From: Rhodospirillales bacterium
GTDB lineage: Bacteria; Pseudomonadota; Alphaproteobacteria; Rhodospirillales; Casp-alpha2
NCBI GenBank assembly: GCA_013203955.1
Contig: JABMOY010000197.1
Coordinates: forward strand, 1 to 35,027
Direction: 5' to 3'
DNA length: 35,027 bases
The notes under the pieces are model-generated. The model ran no database searches. It was not told where the DNA came from and saw only the letters and a program-made list of their open reading frames with translations. A program made the position numbers and the translations under genes. Positions 1 to 9,193 of the stretch are shown one piece after another. The number at the start of each line of letters is the position of its first letter. The first letter of the stretch is position 1.

Positions 1-1
1 C

Positions 2-313
2 GTCAACCGCATCCTGCTGCCGATGATCAACGAAGCCATCTACACCCTTTATGAAGGCGTCGGTGGGGTTGACGCCATCGACACCGCCATGAAGCTCGGC
101 ACCCGCCATCCCATGGGGCCTTTGGAGCTGGCGGATTTCATCGGGCTGGACACGTGTCTGGCCGTCATGCACGTCCTGCATGAAGGGCTCGCCGATACCA
201 AGTACCGGCCTTGTCCGCTGCTGGTGAAGTATGTCGAAGCCGGCTGGCTGGGCCGCAAGTCGGGCAAAGGCTTTTACGACTATGCCGGGGACACGCCCGT
301 TCCTACCCGTTAA
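2..313 (+). CDS. 3-hydroxyacyl-CoA (3-hydroxybutyryl-CoA) dehydrogenase, C-terminal part
   Basis: This is the last 103 codons of a gene that begins before the window. The product would oxidise (S)-3-hydroxyacyl-CoA with NAD+, in butanoate or fatty-acid metabolism in the cytosol. The fragment matches the C-terminal helical dimerisation domain of the family: it starts in the [11 protein letters not shown] segment, followed by the [15 protein letters not shown] segment and the closing [14 protein letters not shown] motif, all typical of the PaaH/Hbd group. The NAD-binding Rossmann domain is not in view, so the exact substrate cannot be judged. The stop codon overlaps the convergent APC permease stop by 4 bp. 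Confidence 0.9.
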   Translation, partial: VNRILLPMINEAIYTLYEGVGGVDAIDTAMKLGTRHPMGPLELADFIGLDTCLAVMHVLHEGLADTKYRPCPLLVKYVEAGWLGRKSGKGFYDYAGDTPVPTR

Positions 314-1542
314 AGGCTGACGCCCAACAAGTCGATCAACGTCAACACCAGGAACACCGTACTGGTCACGGCGCCCATCGCTGGCGCCCACAGGGGCACC
401 GTCAAGCTGCCCGAAGGAGCCGGTCCTCGTCGTTTGATCTGGAATAGGGCGCCGTTGACCATGGCGAAAACGGCCAGGATGAACACCGTCGTCGTTTCCG
501 CCAGCACCTCCAACTCGCCGGCCAAGGCAAAAACCAGCACAACGCCGCCGATCAGCACCGTCGCGACCACGGGCGTGCGGGTGCGGGGATGAATGGCAGC
601 CAGCGCCTTCGGAACCCATCCCTGTGACGCCATGCCGTAAAGTACCCTGGCCGCCATGATGATCTGGATAAGCGCCCCGTTGACGACGGCGAAGGTGCCG
701 ATCAGGGTCAACACCGTTCCTGGCGCACCCGTTCGGTGTTCAAAGATTTCGACCAGCGGTGCCGGACTTGCCGCTAGTTCGGCGGGCGTCATGGCGTGCA
801 CGGCAACCGCCGCCACGGCCAGATACAGGACCGCCGTGATCGCCAGCGTCAGGCCGATGGCCGCGGGCAAGGTGCGGCGTTCGTCCTTGACCTCTTCGGC
901 GACGTTGACGATGTCCTCAAACCCGATGAAGGCGAAAAAGGCGAGAAACGATCCCCCCAGAACCCCCGCCCACGGGACCGCTTGCAGGGGCGGCGTCAAA
1001 ACCGTCCACACCGCCCCCGGGTCCATTAGGGTTTCGCGCCCGGCCCAGATGACCATAAACAGCCCCCCGACCTCGACCAGGGTGAGCAGCGAAGCAATGA
1101 CGACCGATTCGCCGATGCCCCAGCAGGCAACGGCGACTAGAACCACGACCACGCCTAGGCTCGCCAACCACCCCGGCACCGCCACCAGTTGACCGAAATA
1201 ACCGGCGAACCCCTGGGCCAGGGTCGCCGACGAAACGACCCCGGTGGCGATGACCAGCAACCCGACGATGATCGCCAACGCCGGCTGGGCGAACCCTTGG
1301 CTGACATAAACGGCCTCACCGGCGCTTTTCGGAAAACGCGACGACAGTTCGGCGTAACTCCAGGCCGTGAACCCGGCCAGGGCGGCGGCGAGGAGAAAAG
1401 ACACCGGGGCGAATTCCCCGGCGCGCCCGGCAACCTTGCCGACGAGCACGTAAATCCCGGCGCCGACCGTGGTGCCGAGACCATAAAGGGTCAGTAGCCC
1501 AAGGCCGAGACGACGTTGTAGACCGGTATCTTGTTTGTTCAT
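310..1542 (-). CDS. APC-family amino acid permease
   Basis: A 410-residue inner-membrane protein of the amino acid/polyamine/organocation superfamily, expected to carry an amino acid or related cation across the membrane by symport or exchange. The N-terminus has the family's first-helix signature ([15 protein letters not shown], residues about 22-36), and about a dozen hydrophobic segments follow, with the [15 protein letters not shown] segment near residue 205 typical of transmembrane helix 6 and the loop after it. Length is a little short of the usual 430-500. The ATG at 1542 has no clear Shine-Dalgarno. It lies 45 bp downstream of ccrM on the same strand, so read-through from ccrM is possible. 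Substrate cannot be told from sequence. Confidence 0.85.
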   Translation of the reverse strand: MNKQDTGLQRRLGLGLLTLYGLGTTVGAGIYVLVGKVAGRAGEFAPVSFLLAAALAGFTAWSYAELSSRFPKSAGEAVYVSQGFAQPALAIIVGLLVIATGVVSSATLAQGFAGYFGQLVAVPGWLASLGVVVVLVAVACWGIGESVVIASLLTLVEVGGLFMVIWAGRETLMDPGAVWTVLTPPLQAVPWAGVLGGSFLAFFAFIGFEDIVNVAEEVKDERRTLPAAIGLTLAITAVLYLAVAAVAVHAMTPAELAASPAPLVEIFEHRTGAPGTVLTLIGTFAVVNGALIQIIMAARVLYGMASQGWVPKALAAIHPRTRTPVVATVLIGGVVLVFALAGELEVLAETTTVFILAVFAMVNGALFQIKRRGPAPSGSLTVPLWAPAMGAVTSTVFLVLTLIDLLGVSL

Positions 1543-1587
1543 GGATAGAAGTGTAGCCGCCTGGGGCGGGCCGGGGATTGACGGGCG

Positions 1588-2772
<1,185 letters not shown>

Positions 2773-2794
<22 letters not shown>

Positions 2795-3420
2795 CCCATA
2801 TTTTGGGCCTCTATAATCTTGCGGATGGGCTTAAAGCTGCGCCGGTGCTGCGACGTTACGCCCCTTCTCTCGAGCGCCTCTTGATGTTCCGGGGTGCCGT
2901 ACCCGGCGTTTGTCTCCCAACCATACCCGGGGAAAACCTCCGCCAGCCTGGTCATAATGCGGTCGCGCGTCACCTTTGCGGCGATGGAAGCGGCGGCGAT
3001 GGACAGGCTTTTGCTGTCGCCCTTGACGATGGTGCGGACCGGACAGAGCAGATCCGGTTCCTGATTACCGTCGACGAGCGCCATGTCGGGGAACACGCCC
3101 AGCGCCTTAACGGCGCGGGCCATGGCCAGCATGGTCGCGCCTAAAATATTGTGTTCGTCGATTTCCGCGACCGTCGCCTCGCCGACGGCGACCAGGACTT
3201 CTCCCTGCAATTCCTCGAACAGGGCTTGGCGTTTGGCGGGCGTCAGTTTTTTGGAATCGTCCAGGCCCAAGCGCAGCACCGTCGATAAGTTCTGGGGATC
3301 CAAGATAACGGCGCCGGCGACGACCGGCCCCGCCCACGGGCCGCGCCCGGCTTCATCGATGCCGACGACGACGGCATAGCCTTCCTTGCGGGCGGCGTCT
3401 TCAAAACTGAAATCAGGCAT
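2773..3420 (-). CDS. rnhB: Ribonuclease HII
   Basis: A 215-residue cytosolic endonuclease that cuts the RNA strand of RNA-DNA hybrids and removes single ribonucleotides from DNA. The VGIDEAGRGPWAGPVVAGAV motif (about residues 19-38) holds the first catalytic pair D22/E23; the LVDGN segment near residue 115 supplies another acidic residue. Length is normal for the family. The gene lies just upstream of ccrM on the same strand, an order common in alphaproteobacteria. Its last codons carry several GANTC sites and one arm of the inverted repeat described for the ccrM region, so the tail (AQNMGTQDIGG) may be shaped partly by DNA-level constraints. Confidence 0.96.
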
Positions 3421-3590
3421 TTTTCGCGAATCCTCTCCGAAGCCTTAGTTTACCATCCCTGCAAGCCGGCGTCATGGGACCGTCAATTTGACTGAAACCC
3501 CTGATAACAAAGGGCTTTTGCGGGGGGACTATCGGGCGTGCATTAGAATATGATATATTGAGGCGGGGTGAGAATCCCCGAGGAGGGAAA

Positions 3591-3776
3591 ATGGCACGCG
3601 TTATGATCGAATGCCCCGAGACGGGCGAACCTGTTTTCACAGGCATGACGTTCGACTGGCCGTCTTTTGAAAACGTCAAGATCGGCGAAAAATCGGTCCG
3701 GTGTTCCGTCTGCGGCGACGAACACTTCTGGAAACGGCCCGATGCCTATCTTGAAGAGGATGGAGGCGGCGCCTAA
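3591..3776 (+). CDS. Small conserved-type protein with CPETG and CxxC motifs
   Basis: A 61-residue protein of unknown function. A strong ribosome site (AGGAGGG at 3581-3587) sits just before the ATG at 3591 and decides this start over an in-frame ATG at 3558. It has a CPETG segment at residues 8-12 and a CSVCGDEH segment near residue 42, so it may bind zinc as a reduced ribbon through three cysteines and a histidine. Similar small proteins with a CPxTG head and a CxxCGxxH centre occur in alphaproteobacteria. It stands alone, followed by a good intrinsic terminator. Confidence 0.75.
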   Translation: MARVMIECPETGEPVFTGMTFDWPSFENVKIGEKSVRCSVCGDEHFWKRPDAYLEEDGGGA

Positions 3777-3860
3777 AAGCCGGGCGGCTTGGAACAAAAA
3801 TAAATGCGGCGAAATCGCCGCCCCTGGGCAGCCGCTGGGTGTGCCATAAGGGAAGTTTGG

Positions 3861-3894
3861 CCCCGCTGACCGTTCGTCAGGCGGGGTTTTTTTT
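3861..3894 (+). terminator. Rho-independent terminator
   Basis: CCCCGCTGAC (3861-3870) pairs with GTCAGGCGGGG (3875-3885-ish) with one bulged base and a short loop, followed by a run of eight T from 3887. It ends transcription of the 61-residue gene and lies only 5 bp from the convergent radical SAM gene. A second hairpin without a T tract (GCGGCGA/TCGCCGC, 3806-3821) lies upstream. Confidence 0.85.
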
Positions 3895-3898
3895 ATTG

Positions 3899-4987
3899 CT
3901 AAAACAAGCGTAGTTGATCGCCTGCTTTGGGCGGCGGATTGAATTGCGAGGCATCCAACGCGTACCCCGAAGGCCGGCCTGCCAGCAGGCCTAAACGCTT
4001 GCACGCCAGATGAAAGCGTCCCGCCAGCAGATCGGCCCGGGGGCCGGTGCCTTTCATGCGGGTCTTGAAATCCGACACGTAAAGCGCGCCCGAACGGGTT
4101 TCGCGCATCTGGCTAAGAACATGCGCCGCCATATCCGGCGCGTGGGCTTGCAGCCAATCGGTGAACAGGTCCTTGATTTCCAACGGCAGGCGCAAAAGAA
4201 TGTAGGCGGCGCCCGACGCCCCCCTTGTCACCGCACTGACCAAGATTTTTTCCATTTCGGCGTCGTTGAGCACCGGGATCATCGGCGCCACCATGACGGC
4301 GACCGGAATGCCCGCCGCCGCCAACGTCTCGATGGTTTCCAGCCTTCGCTCCGGCGTCGGCGCGCGCGGCTCGAGGGTGCGCGCGAGCTTTCGGTCCAAC
4401 GTGCAGACGGAAACGCTGACGGCGGCCAGCCCACGTTCCGCCATCGGCGCCAAAAGATCGATGTCGCGAAGCACCAGCGCCGATTTGGTGGTGATGGAAA
4501 CCGGATGGTTGAAGCGCGACAAGACTTCCAAAATCCGGCGCGTGATCAAACGCGTTTTTTCGATCGGCTGGTAGGGGTCGGTGTTGGACCCGAGCTGGAT
4601 GGTGCGGGGCCGATAGCCGGGCTTGCGGAGTTCGCGTTCCAGCAATTGCGCGGCGTTTTCCTTGGCGAACAGGCGGCTTTCAAAATCCAGCCCCGGCGAC
4701 AGTCCCATATAAGCGTGGGTCGGCCGGGCGAAGCAGTAAACGCAGCCGTGCTCGCAGCCTTTGTAGGGGTTGATGGATTGCTCAAACGGAATGTCCGGCG
4801 AGGCGTTGCGCGAGATGATTTTGCGGGGGCTTTCTTCCGTCACTTGCGTGCGTAGCGGCGGCAGATCGCTTATCTCCAAGTCCCAGCCGTCATCGACGGC
4901 GATGCGCGTATTCTTCTCAAAGCGCCCGGAACAGTTTCGCACCGCGCCGCGACCTTTAAGGGGCGTTAAGGGGTCGGGTTCAAACAT
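3899..4987 (-). CDS. PA0069-type radical SAM protein (SplB-like)
   Basis: A 362-residue cytosolic iron-sulfur protein. The cluster motif is GCEHGCVYCFARPTHAY (about residues 75-91), the CxxxCxYC form typical of radical SAM enzymes, with a preceding INPYKG segment and a following LGSNTDPYQPIE segment, features of the family named after Pseudomonas PA0069 and related to spore photoproduct lyase. The reaction is not known. The ATG at 4987 is preceded by a small palindrome (4989-5001, GGTTA/TAACC) rather than a clear Shine-Dalgarno. It is convergent with the small gene to its left and divergent from the glycosyltransferase pair to its right. Confidence 0.88.
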   Translation of the reverse strand: MFEPDPLTPLKGRGAVRNCSGRFEKNTRIAVDDGWDLEISDLPPLRTQVTEESPRKIISRNASPDIPFEQSINPYKGCEHGCVYCFARPTHAYMGLSPGLDFESRLFAKENAAQLLERELRKPGYRPRTIQLGSNTDPYQPIEKTRLITRRILEVLSRFNHPVSITTKSALVLRDIDLLAPMAERGLAAVSVSVCTLDRKLARTLEPRAPTPERRLETIETLAAAGIPVAVMVAPMIPVLNDAEMEKILVSAVTRGASGAAYILLRLPLEIKDLFTDWLQAHAPDMAAHVLSQMRETRSGALYVSDFKTRMKGTGPRADLLAGRFHLACKRLGLLAGRPSGYALDASQFNPPPKAGDQLRLF

Positions 4988-5099
4988 GGGTTATTTTAAC
5001 CTGGCTTTGGAACAATTCAAGAACATTCGTCATCGTGCGGAGCCTTTCCCGGCTGTGCTATAGATGGGACGGAATTGATTTCGAGGAACCGCCGCAGCC

Positions 5100-5771
5100 G
5101 TGCTCAGCATCGTCATTCCCACCCTCAACGCGGAAAAAGACTTGGGCCCCACGCTTGAGTGCCTGTCGGCGCCGGCTTGGCCGACGGAAATTATCATTGC
5201 CGACGGCGGCTCGACCGACGCGACGCCGACCATTGCCGGCGAAGCCGGGACGAAGTTTGTGGCGACACTGGGCGGGCGCGGGCCGCAGCTCGCCGCCGGC
5301 GCCCAGTACGCGACCGGCGATTGGCTGTTGTTCGTGCACGCCGACACGCGGCCGCAGCCGGGCTGGGCGCATGTGGTCCGGGATTTCATGGAGAACAAGG
5401 CCAACCGGTTCCGGGCCGGCTATTTTCAATTTTTGCTCAACGACCCGGCACCGGCGGCCCGGCGCATCGAGGATCTGGTGGCTTGGCGAAACCGGGTCTT
5501 AAGCCTGCCCTACGGCGACCAGGGGTTGTTGATCAGCCGCGAATTTTACGACTTCCTCGGCGGCTATGCGCCGATCCGGCTGATGGAAGACGTCGACATG
5601 GTGCGGCGGATCGGGGGCAAACGGCTGATCCCGCTGGCCAGCGCCGCGGTCACGTCAGCAGTTCGCTACCAGCGGGACGGCTATATCCGGCGCCCCATCC
5701 GCAACCTTTTTTGCGTCGGACTTTATTTATTAGGCATGCCGCCGAACCACATCGGAGACATCTACGAATGA
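5100..5771 (+). CDS. TIGR04283-type family 2 glycosyltransferase
   Basis: A 223-residue GT-A fold transferase. It starts with the LSIVIPTLN strand, then the nucleotide-binding IIIADGGSTDATP motif (about residues 31-43) and the metal-site LLFVHADTRPQPGW segment (about 75-88), matching the TIGR04283 group. That model is named for arsenosugar synthesis, but the family is wider, and no arsenic methylase or radical SAM ArsS is present here, so the substrate is open. The GTG at 5100 follows a GAGGA at 5082, with a slightly long spacing. The stop overlaps the next gene's start by ATGA, a sign of translational coupling. Confidence 0.85.
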   Translation: MLSIVIPTLNAEKDLGPTLECLSAPAWPTEIIIADGGSTDATPTIAGEAGTKFVATLGGRGPQLAAGAQYATGDWLLFVHADTRPQPGWAHVVRDFMENKANRFRAGYFQFLLNDPAPAARRIEDLVAWRNRVLSLPYGDQGLLISREFYDFLGGYAPIRLMEDVDMVRRIGGKRLIPLASAAVTSAVRYQRDGYIRRPIRNLFCVGLYLLGMPPNHIGDIYE

Positions 5772-6370
5772 GCCTGGTCAACCATCTGGTCGTCTTCGCC
5801 AAGGCGCCCAGGTTGGGTCGGGTAAAATCGCGGTTGGCCGAAGACATCGGCCCGCTCGGCGCCCTGGCTTTTTACCGTAGGGTGCTCATCCACGTCACCC
5901 GGCCTTTAATTCAAGATCGACGCTGGCAATGCTGGCTGGCGGTGACGCCGGACGCATCCATTCACGCGGATGGTCTATGGCCCCGGGACTGTTCGCGGAT
6001 CAGCCAAGGGCCGGGCGATTTAGGCCAGCGCATGGGCGGCGTCGCCGAGGTCTTGCCCCCGGGTCCTGTTGTCATCATCGGCGCCGACATCCCCGCCGTC
6101 CGCCCCCACCACATCAATAAAGCCTTCCGGGAATTAGGCCGCCACGACGCCGTTTTCGGGCCCGCCGACGACGGTGGTTACTGGCTGGTCGGGCTTAAGC
6201 GCCGGCCGGTGTATAAGCAAATTTTCCAGAACGTCCGCTGGTCGACGGAGCATGCGCTTGCCGATACCGTCGCCAATCTCGCGCCCGGGCAAACCCATGC
6301 GGTTCTCGACACGCTGGATGACATCGACGATGGGGAAGCCTATAGGCGCCTTCGTCAAATGAAAGGTTAG
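5768..6370 (+). CDS. TIGR04282-type nucleotidyl/glycosyltransferase (DUF2064)
   Basis: A 200-residue protein related to CofC-like nucleotidyltransferases. It begins VVFAKAPRLGRVKSRLAEDIG (residues about 8-28), the family's nucleotide-binding loop, followed by VVIIGADIPAVRPHHI and FGPADDGGYWLVGL, both typical of TIGR04282. The ATG at 5768 overlaps the stop of the TIGR04283 gene. These two families are usually neighbours and probably act in one pathway. The frame stays open far upstream (to 5159), but that stretch is only a shadow of the previous gene. Confidence 0.87.
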   Translation: MSLVNHLVVFAKAPRLGRVKSRLAEDIGPLGALAFYRRVLIHVTRPLIQDRRWQCWLAVTPDASIHADGLWPRDCSRISQGPGDLGQRMGGVAEVLPPGPVVIIGADIPAVRPHHINKAFRELGRHDAVFGPADDGGYWLVGLKRRPVYKQIFQNVRWSTEHALADTVANLAPGQTHAVLDTLDDIDDGEAYRRLRQMKG

Positions 6371-6403
6371 GACCGGCCCCGACAAGTGCGGAGCCGGTCC
6401 CCT
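6371..6403. terminator. Possible bidirectional hairpin between convergent genes
   Basis: GACCGGC (6371-6377) and GCCGGTC (6393-6399) form a 7-bp stem with a 15-nt loop, starting right after the TIGR04282 stop and before the convergent DoxX gene end. There is only a short T run (CCCTTT), so it is a weak intrinsic terminator at best. Confidence 0.4.
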
Positions 6404-6431
6404 TTGAGACGGCGATAAGCCGGAGGAAAGG

Positions 6432-6872
6432 TCAGTCGGCCCTTGCCCCGAATTGATCGCCCCCGAACGGATTGATATCCCGCGAGGACGCGGTCAGGGC
6501 GCCGCCGCCCAAAAGCGCCTGAACGATGGAAGCCACCACCAGAAACGCCGGATATTCCCAGCCGCCGCCCTTGGCCGAAAACAGCCAGCCGTTGCCGCTG
6601 TGCACCCAAAGTGCGCCCAGCAAAACCGGCACCAGTACGACCGCCGCCAGCCGGGTGTATATGCCTAGGATCAAAGCCACCCCGCCGATGATTTCCGTGC
6701 CGATAACCAGATAGGCGGAAAAGCCGGGAAGCCCCAGCGATTCAAAAAACTGGACGGTGCCGGGCACGGTGAAGACGAAAACCTTCAGATAAAGGCTGTG
6801 GAAGATGAACATGACGCCGAGCGTCACCCGAAGCAGCAGAGCGCCATAGGGCGCGGTCTTTGTATCGATCAT
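6432..6872 (-). CDS. DoxX-family membrane protein
   Basis: A 146-residue protein with four hydrophobic segments (about residues 10-34, 52-72, 74-92 and 106-126), the usual DoxX/DoxD-like layout. The RVTLGVMFIFHSLYLKVF start and the TEIIGGVALILGIYTRLAA second segment are typical. DoxX-like proteins are inner-membrane proteins linked to thiosulfate:quinone oxidoreductase subunits or to stress functions; here the role is unknown. The ATG at 6872 has a good ribosome site (GAGGAAAGGA). It is divergent from a LysR regulator across a 143-bp spacer, so the regulator probably controls it. Confidence 0.87.
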   Translation of the reverse strand: MIDTKTAPYGALLLRVTLGVMFIFHSLYLKVFVFTVPGTVQFFESLGLPGFSAYLVIGTEIIGGVALILGIYTRLAAVVLVPVLLGALWVHSGNGWLFSAKGGGWEYPAFLVVASIVQALLGGGALTASSRDINPFGGDQFGARAD

Positions 6873-6952
6873 TGGATTATTCCTTTCCTCTTTAAAAACT
6901 GACTTAAATTGACGACCTGACCGCCGTCATGAAAATAAAATAGCCTGTTGTT

Positions 6953-6995
6953 TTTTGCATTAAAATTAGCAATTATTGCAAAATTATTTTGCATT
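6953..6995. promoter_or_regulatory. Candidate LysR operator in the DoxX/LysR spacer
   Basis: An exact inverted repeat TGCAAAA-TTA-TTTTGCA lies at 6977-6993. A further TTTTGCATT at 6953-6961 repeats the right arm 34 bp away. LysR-type regulators bind AT-rich dyads next to their own divergent promoter, so this is a good operator candidate. Binding is inferred. Confidence 0.55.
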
Positions 6996-7015
6996 TTTGC
7001 ACAGAGAAAAATTTT

Positions 7016-7915
7016 ATGAACTGGCCCATGAACTGGGAAGACCTTCGTTATTTTCTCGCCGTCGCCCGCGCCGGCAGCCTATCGGGCGCGGCTAGGTCGC
7101 TTGGCGTCAATCATTCAACCGTGTTCCGGCGCATCCAGGGGTTCGAGGACAAGCTGGGCGTGCGCCTGTTCGACCGTCTGGCGAGTGGTTATGCGTTGAC
7201 GGTGGAAGGCAACGATTTGGCGGCGGCGGCGGAACGCATCGATACGGAAATCGACGCCTCGATGCGCCGCCTCACCGGCCGCGATCTCAGCCTTAGCGGC
7301 ACGCTCAGGATCACCACCACCGAAACCCTGATGCATTGGATGCTGGCGCCGCACATCGCCGCCTTCAAGGCGGAATACCCCGGCATCGATCTGGAACTGG
7401 CGCTGGCCACGGATTTCTTCAACCTGACCAAACGCCAGGCCGATATCGCCATCCGCCCGACGCTGGAGCCGCCCGAAAACCTAATCGGGCGCAAGATTTC
7501 GGGCATCGCCTTCGCGCCTTATGCGGCGACGGCGTATCTAGGCATCCAGGGAAAAAAGAAACTCGACGCCCTAACCTGGGTGGCGTTCGATGACAACCTT
7601 TCGCACTTGGCGGCGGCTCAATGGATGCGGGACGCGCTTGCGGGCGTGTCCATCGGCCTTCGCGTCAACACGCTGTCGGCGATGTTCGCCGCCGCCAAGG
7701 CGGGCATGGGGGCGGCGGTGCTGCCGTGCTTCATGGGGGATCAGGAGAAGGGGCTCAAACGCCTGCGCCCGCCGGCCCCGGAAATGGCTTCGGCGCTTTG
7801 GCTTTTGACTCACGAAGACCTGCGCCTGACCGCCCGCGTCCGCGCCTTCATGGACTTTATGGGGCGAGCCTTAAAGGGGGAGCGGAAAGTGCTAGAAGGC
7901 AAGAAAGCGGCCTAG
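7016..7915 (+). CDS. LysR-family transcriptional regulator
   Basis: A 299-residue DNA-binding regulator. The N-terminal winged helix-turn-helix (residues about 7-64) has the family pattern EDLRYFLAVARAGSLSGAAR followed by HSTVFRRIQGFEDKLG and LFDR. The effector domain follows (about 90-290), with the LRITTTETL strand and the ADIAIRP segment. The inducer is unknown. The frame is open from a TTG at 6989, but the ATG at 7016, or the ATG at 7028 four codons on, is more likely; there is only a weak GAG before it. The divergent DoxX gene is the likely target. Confidence 0.9.
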   Translation: MNWPMNWEDLRYFLAVARAGSLSGAARSLGVNHSTVFRRIQGFEDKLGVRLFDRLASGYALTVEGNDLAAAAERIDTEIDASMRRLTGRDLSLSGTLRITTTETLMHWMLAPHIAAFKAEYPGIDLELALATDFFNLTKRQADIAIRPTLEPPENLIGRKISGIAFAPYAATAYLGIQGKKKLDALTWVAFDDNLSHLAAAQWMRDALAGVSIGLRVNTLSAMFAAAKAGMGAAVLPCFMGDQEKGLKRLRPPAPEMASALWLLTHEDLRLTARVRAFMDFMGRALKGERKVLEGKKAA

Positions 7916-8071
7916 CGTTTTTTAGGTCGCCCTGGAATATTCTAGGGATATTCTGGGGATCGTTTGAGAGTCTTCCGCCGGTCGTCGGAAAGTCGTCATT
8001 ATCAGCCGCCGCAATCACGATAACCCGTTGAAATCATTCAAACCCACCCGGATAAAACGCCGGGAAAGTCG
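7916..8071. other. Non-coding stretch left of the insertion sequence
   Basis: No credible gene is seen between the LysR stop and the insertion sequence. It holds two copies of AAAGTCGTCA (7989-7998 and 8065-8074); a third lies at 10127-10136 beyond the element. The region probably was continuous with 10132-10326 before the insertion. Confidence 0.6.
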
Positions 8072-8079
8072 TCAAAAGT
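8072..8079 (+). repeat. Target-site duplication, left copy
   Basis: TCAAAAGT lies directly before the left inverted repeat and is repeated exactly at 10124-10131 after the right one. Eight bases is the usual IS1595-family duplication length. Confidence 0.9.
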
Positions 8080-8103
8080 CGCGATTATCCCCTAAACGTA
8101 TGC
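8080..8103 (+). repeat. Left terminal inverted repeat
   Basis: CGCGATTATCCCCT, then AA, then ACGTATGC. It matches the complement of 10100-10123 at 22 of 24 positions. A weak promoter-like pair (TAAACG 8093-8098 and CATACT 8116-8121, 17-bp spacer) begins in it and could serve the passengers. Confidence 0.92.
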
Positions 8104-8130
8104 CAGCTTTCACGGCATACTATACCTAGA

Positions 8131-8162
8131 CCGCAGGCAAATTCTTCGCTTTGCGCCTGCGG
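8131..8162 (+). other. Strong hairpin ahead of the passenger genes
   Basis: CCGCAGGC (8131-8138) pairs with GCCTGCGG (8155-8162), 11 bp before the first passenger start. It may block transcription reading in from the host, or mask the ribosome site. No T tract follows. Confidence 0.5.
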
Positions 8163-8173
8163 GGTGTGGGGGC

Positions 8174-8839
8174 ATGATTATGCGCATGAAAAAACAGCCG
8201 TATATCCCACGAATAGCGAAGCGAGCATTAGAAATGACTCGCGCTGATGTTGGTATTCATAGTGTTAAGACAAGCCTAGTTAAGCTGTTTTGGATAGGCG
8301 TTGCTTTACTAATTATGTATTTGTTTGATTGGTTCGACCTTGTTAAAGAGCGCACCAATGAATTTGCCGCTGGCATACTAGCGTTTATCGCAATTTTTGC
8401 CTTTCTCTATGTATTTAACTTCTTCCGTGCCCCGGCGATTATTCAAGCTGAAACAGATGAAAGGGTTGATGAGTTAGAGGGGCAACTAGACGACCGTGCG
8501 GCTCGGCAAGCTGCCATTGATACGTTGTGGCAACTTAGAAGCGAAGGAATCTCACTGCGCAATAGAGACGGGAAACATGGGACCGAAACGGTCACTACCT
8601 TCGCTCAATGGCAAACTGAATATAATGAATGGCGGACGGCTGTTTTAAATTCTGCCCGTGAAATAAATGTAAATCTTCATAACTGGTTGGAACGGCTAGA
8701 CCGTACCGTGCTCAATCCGCCAAATTTAACTTACTTCGATCTAGAGCATGAACGGCTAACGCGCATCATGTCAACAATGCTTGATAGGATGCAGCGATAT
8801 TTGGAGAAAGATTTGATATGGCCAGAGGGAAATACCTAA
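8174..8839 (+). CDS. Passenger: two-helix membrane protein of unknown function
   Basis: A 221-residue protein carried by the insertion sequence. A basic N-terminal region is followed by two hydrophobic helices (about residues 36-55 and 66-86) forming a hairpin. The rest is charged and helical: a likely coiled coil at 90-125 (ETDERVDELEGQLDDRAARQ) and a Trp-rich stretch at 145-180. I do not recognise the family. Codon use is AT-rich and unlike neighbouring genes, which fits foreign origin. ATGs at 8174, 8180 and 8186 are all possible starts; GGTGTGGGGG precedes the first. Its end overlaps the next gene by 22 bp. Confidence 0.7.
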   Translation: MIMRMKKQPYIPRIAKRALEMTRADVGIHSVKTSLVKLFWIGVALLIMYLFDWFDLVKERTNEFAAGILAFIAIFAFLYVFNFFRAPAIIQAETDERVDELEGQLDDRAARQAAIDTLWQLRSEGISLRNRDGKHGTETVTTFAQWQTEYNEWRTAVLNSAREINVNLHNWLERLDRTVLNPPNLTYFDLEHERLTRIMSTMLDRMQRYLEKDLIWPEGNT

Positions 8840-9027
8840 GCCTCGAAGAAGCCCGCAAGGCTGGGAAGCTAAAGCAGTTCGCCAAGGAACACCCGTCCCA
8901 GGGGGACGGCGAGTTATTTGATCGCCTACTAGAAAACATGGCGATGGTCCCATTTGTCACTGTTTCCGAACCGCCCGAAGGGTTTGAATTTCGGACCGTC
9001 GGTAAGTGGAAGTTTGACGACACTTAG
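8818..9027 (+). CDS. Passenger: 69-residue protein of unknown function
   Basis: A small soluble protein whose ATG at 8818 overlaps the end of the membrane-protein gene by 22 bp, with GGAGAAAG as ribosome site. The N-terminal half (KYLSLEEARKAGKLKQFAKEH, seen in two overlapping parts) is charged and helical; the C-terminal half is beta-like (PFVTVSEPPEGFEF). No domain is recognised. Coupling with the upstream gene suggests that they act together. It could be a small partner or regulator of the membrane protein; that is a guess. A reverse-strand gene candidate overlaps its last 71 bp. Confidence 0.6.
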   Translation: MARGKYLSLEEARKAGKLKQFAKEHPSQGDGELFDRLLENMAMVPFVTVSEPPEGFEFRTVGKWKFDDT

Positions 9028-9154
9028 GGTTAGGGCAAATGGCATGAAATTGTTGAGGGATTTTTTCGAGTGGCGTGGTTATTGCTATTCCATTTTGGCA
9101 GTAGTCGCAGACGACACCGGGGTATTTTTCGCCAGGGACCGCTTTGGATGTCAT
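8957..9154 (-). CDS. Possible small zinc-ribbon-like protein inside the insertion sequence
   Basis: A 65-residue reading frame downstream of the transposase on the same strand (ATG at 9154; an in-frame TTG lies at 9172). It has two Cys pairs, CDYC (near residue 16) and CPNPKC (near residue 40), about 20 residues apart, as in a zinc ribbon, and a basic tail (EIQTLRAVRKQ). The composition looks protein-like. Against it: no ribosome site, and a 71-bp convergent overlap with the 69-residue passenger gene. It may be translated after transposase read-through. Confidence 0.4.
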   Translation of the reverse strand: MTSKAVPGEKYPGVVCDYCQNGIAITTPLEKIPQQFHAICPNPKCRQTSTYRRSEIQTLRAVRKQ

Positions 9155-9193
9155 ACAGCGAGTGTGACACAAGCGCCCGCAACCAAGCGACTC

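Noticed and set aside
5159-5767. Long upstream extension of the TIGR04282 gene
   Set aside because: It lies entirely within the TIGR04283 gene in another frame and is low-complexity Arg/Ala-rich.
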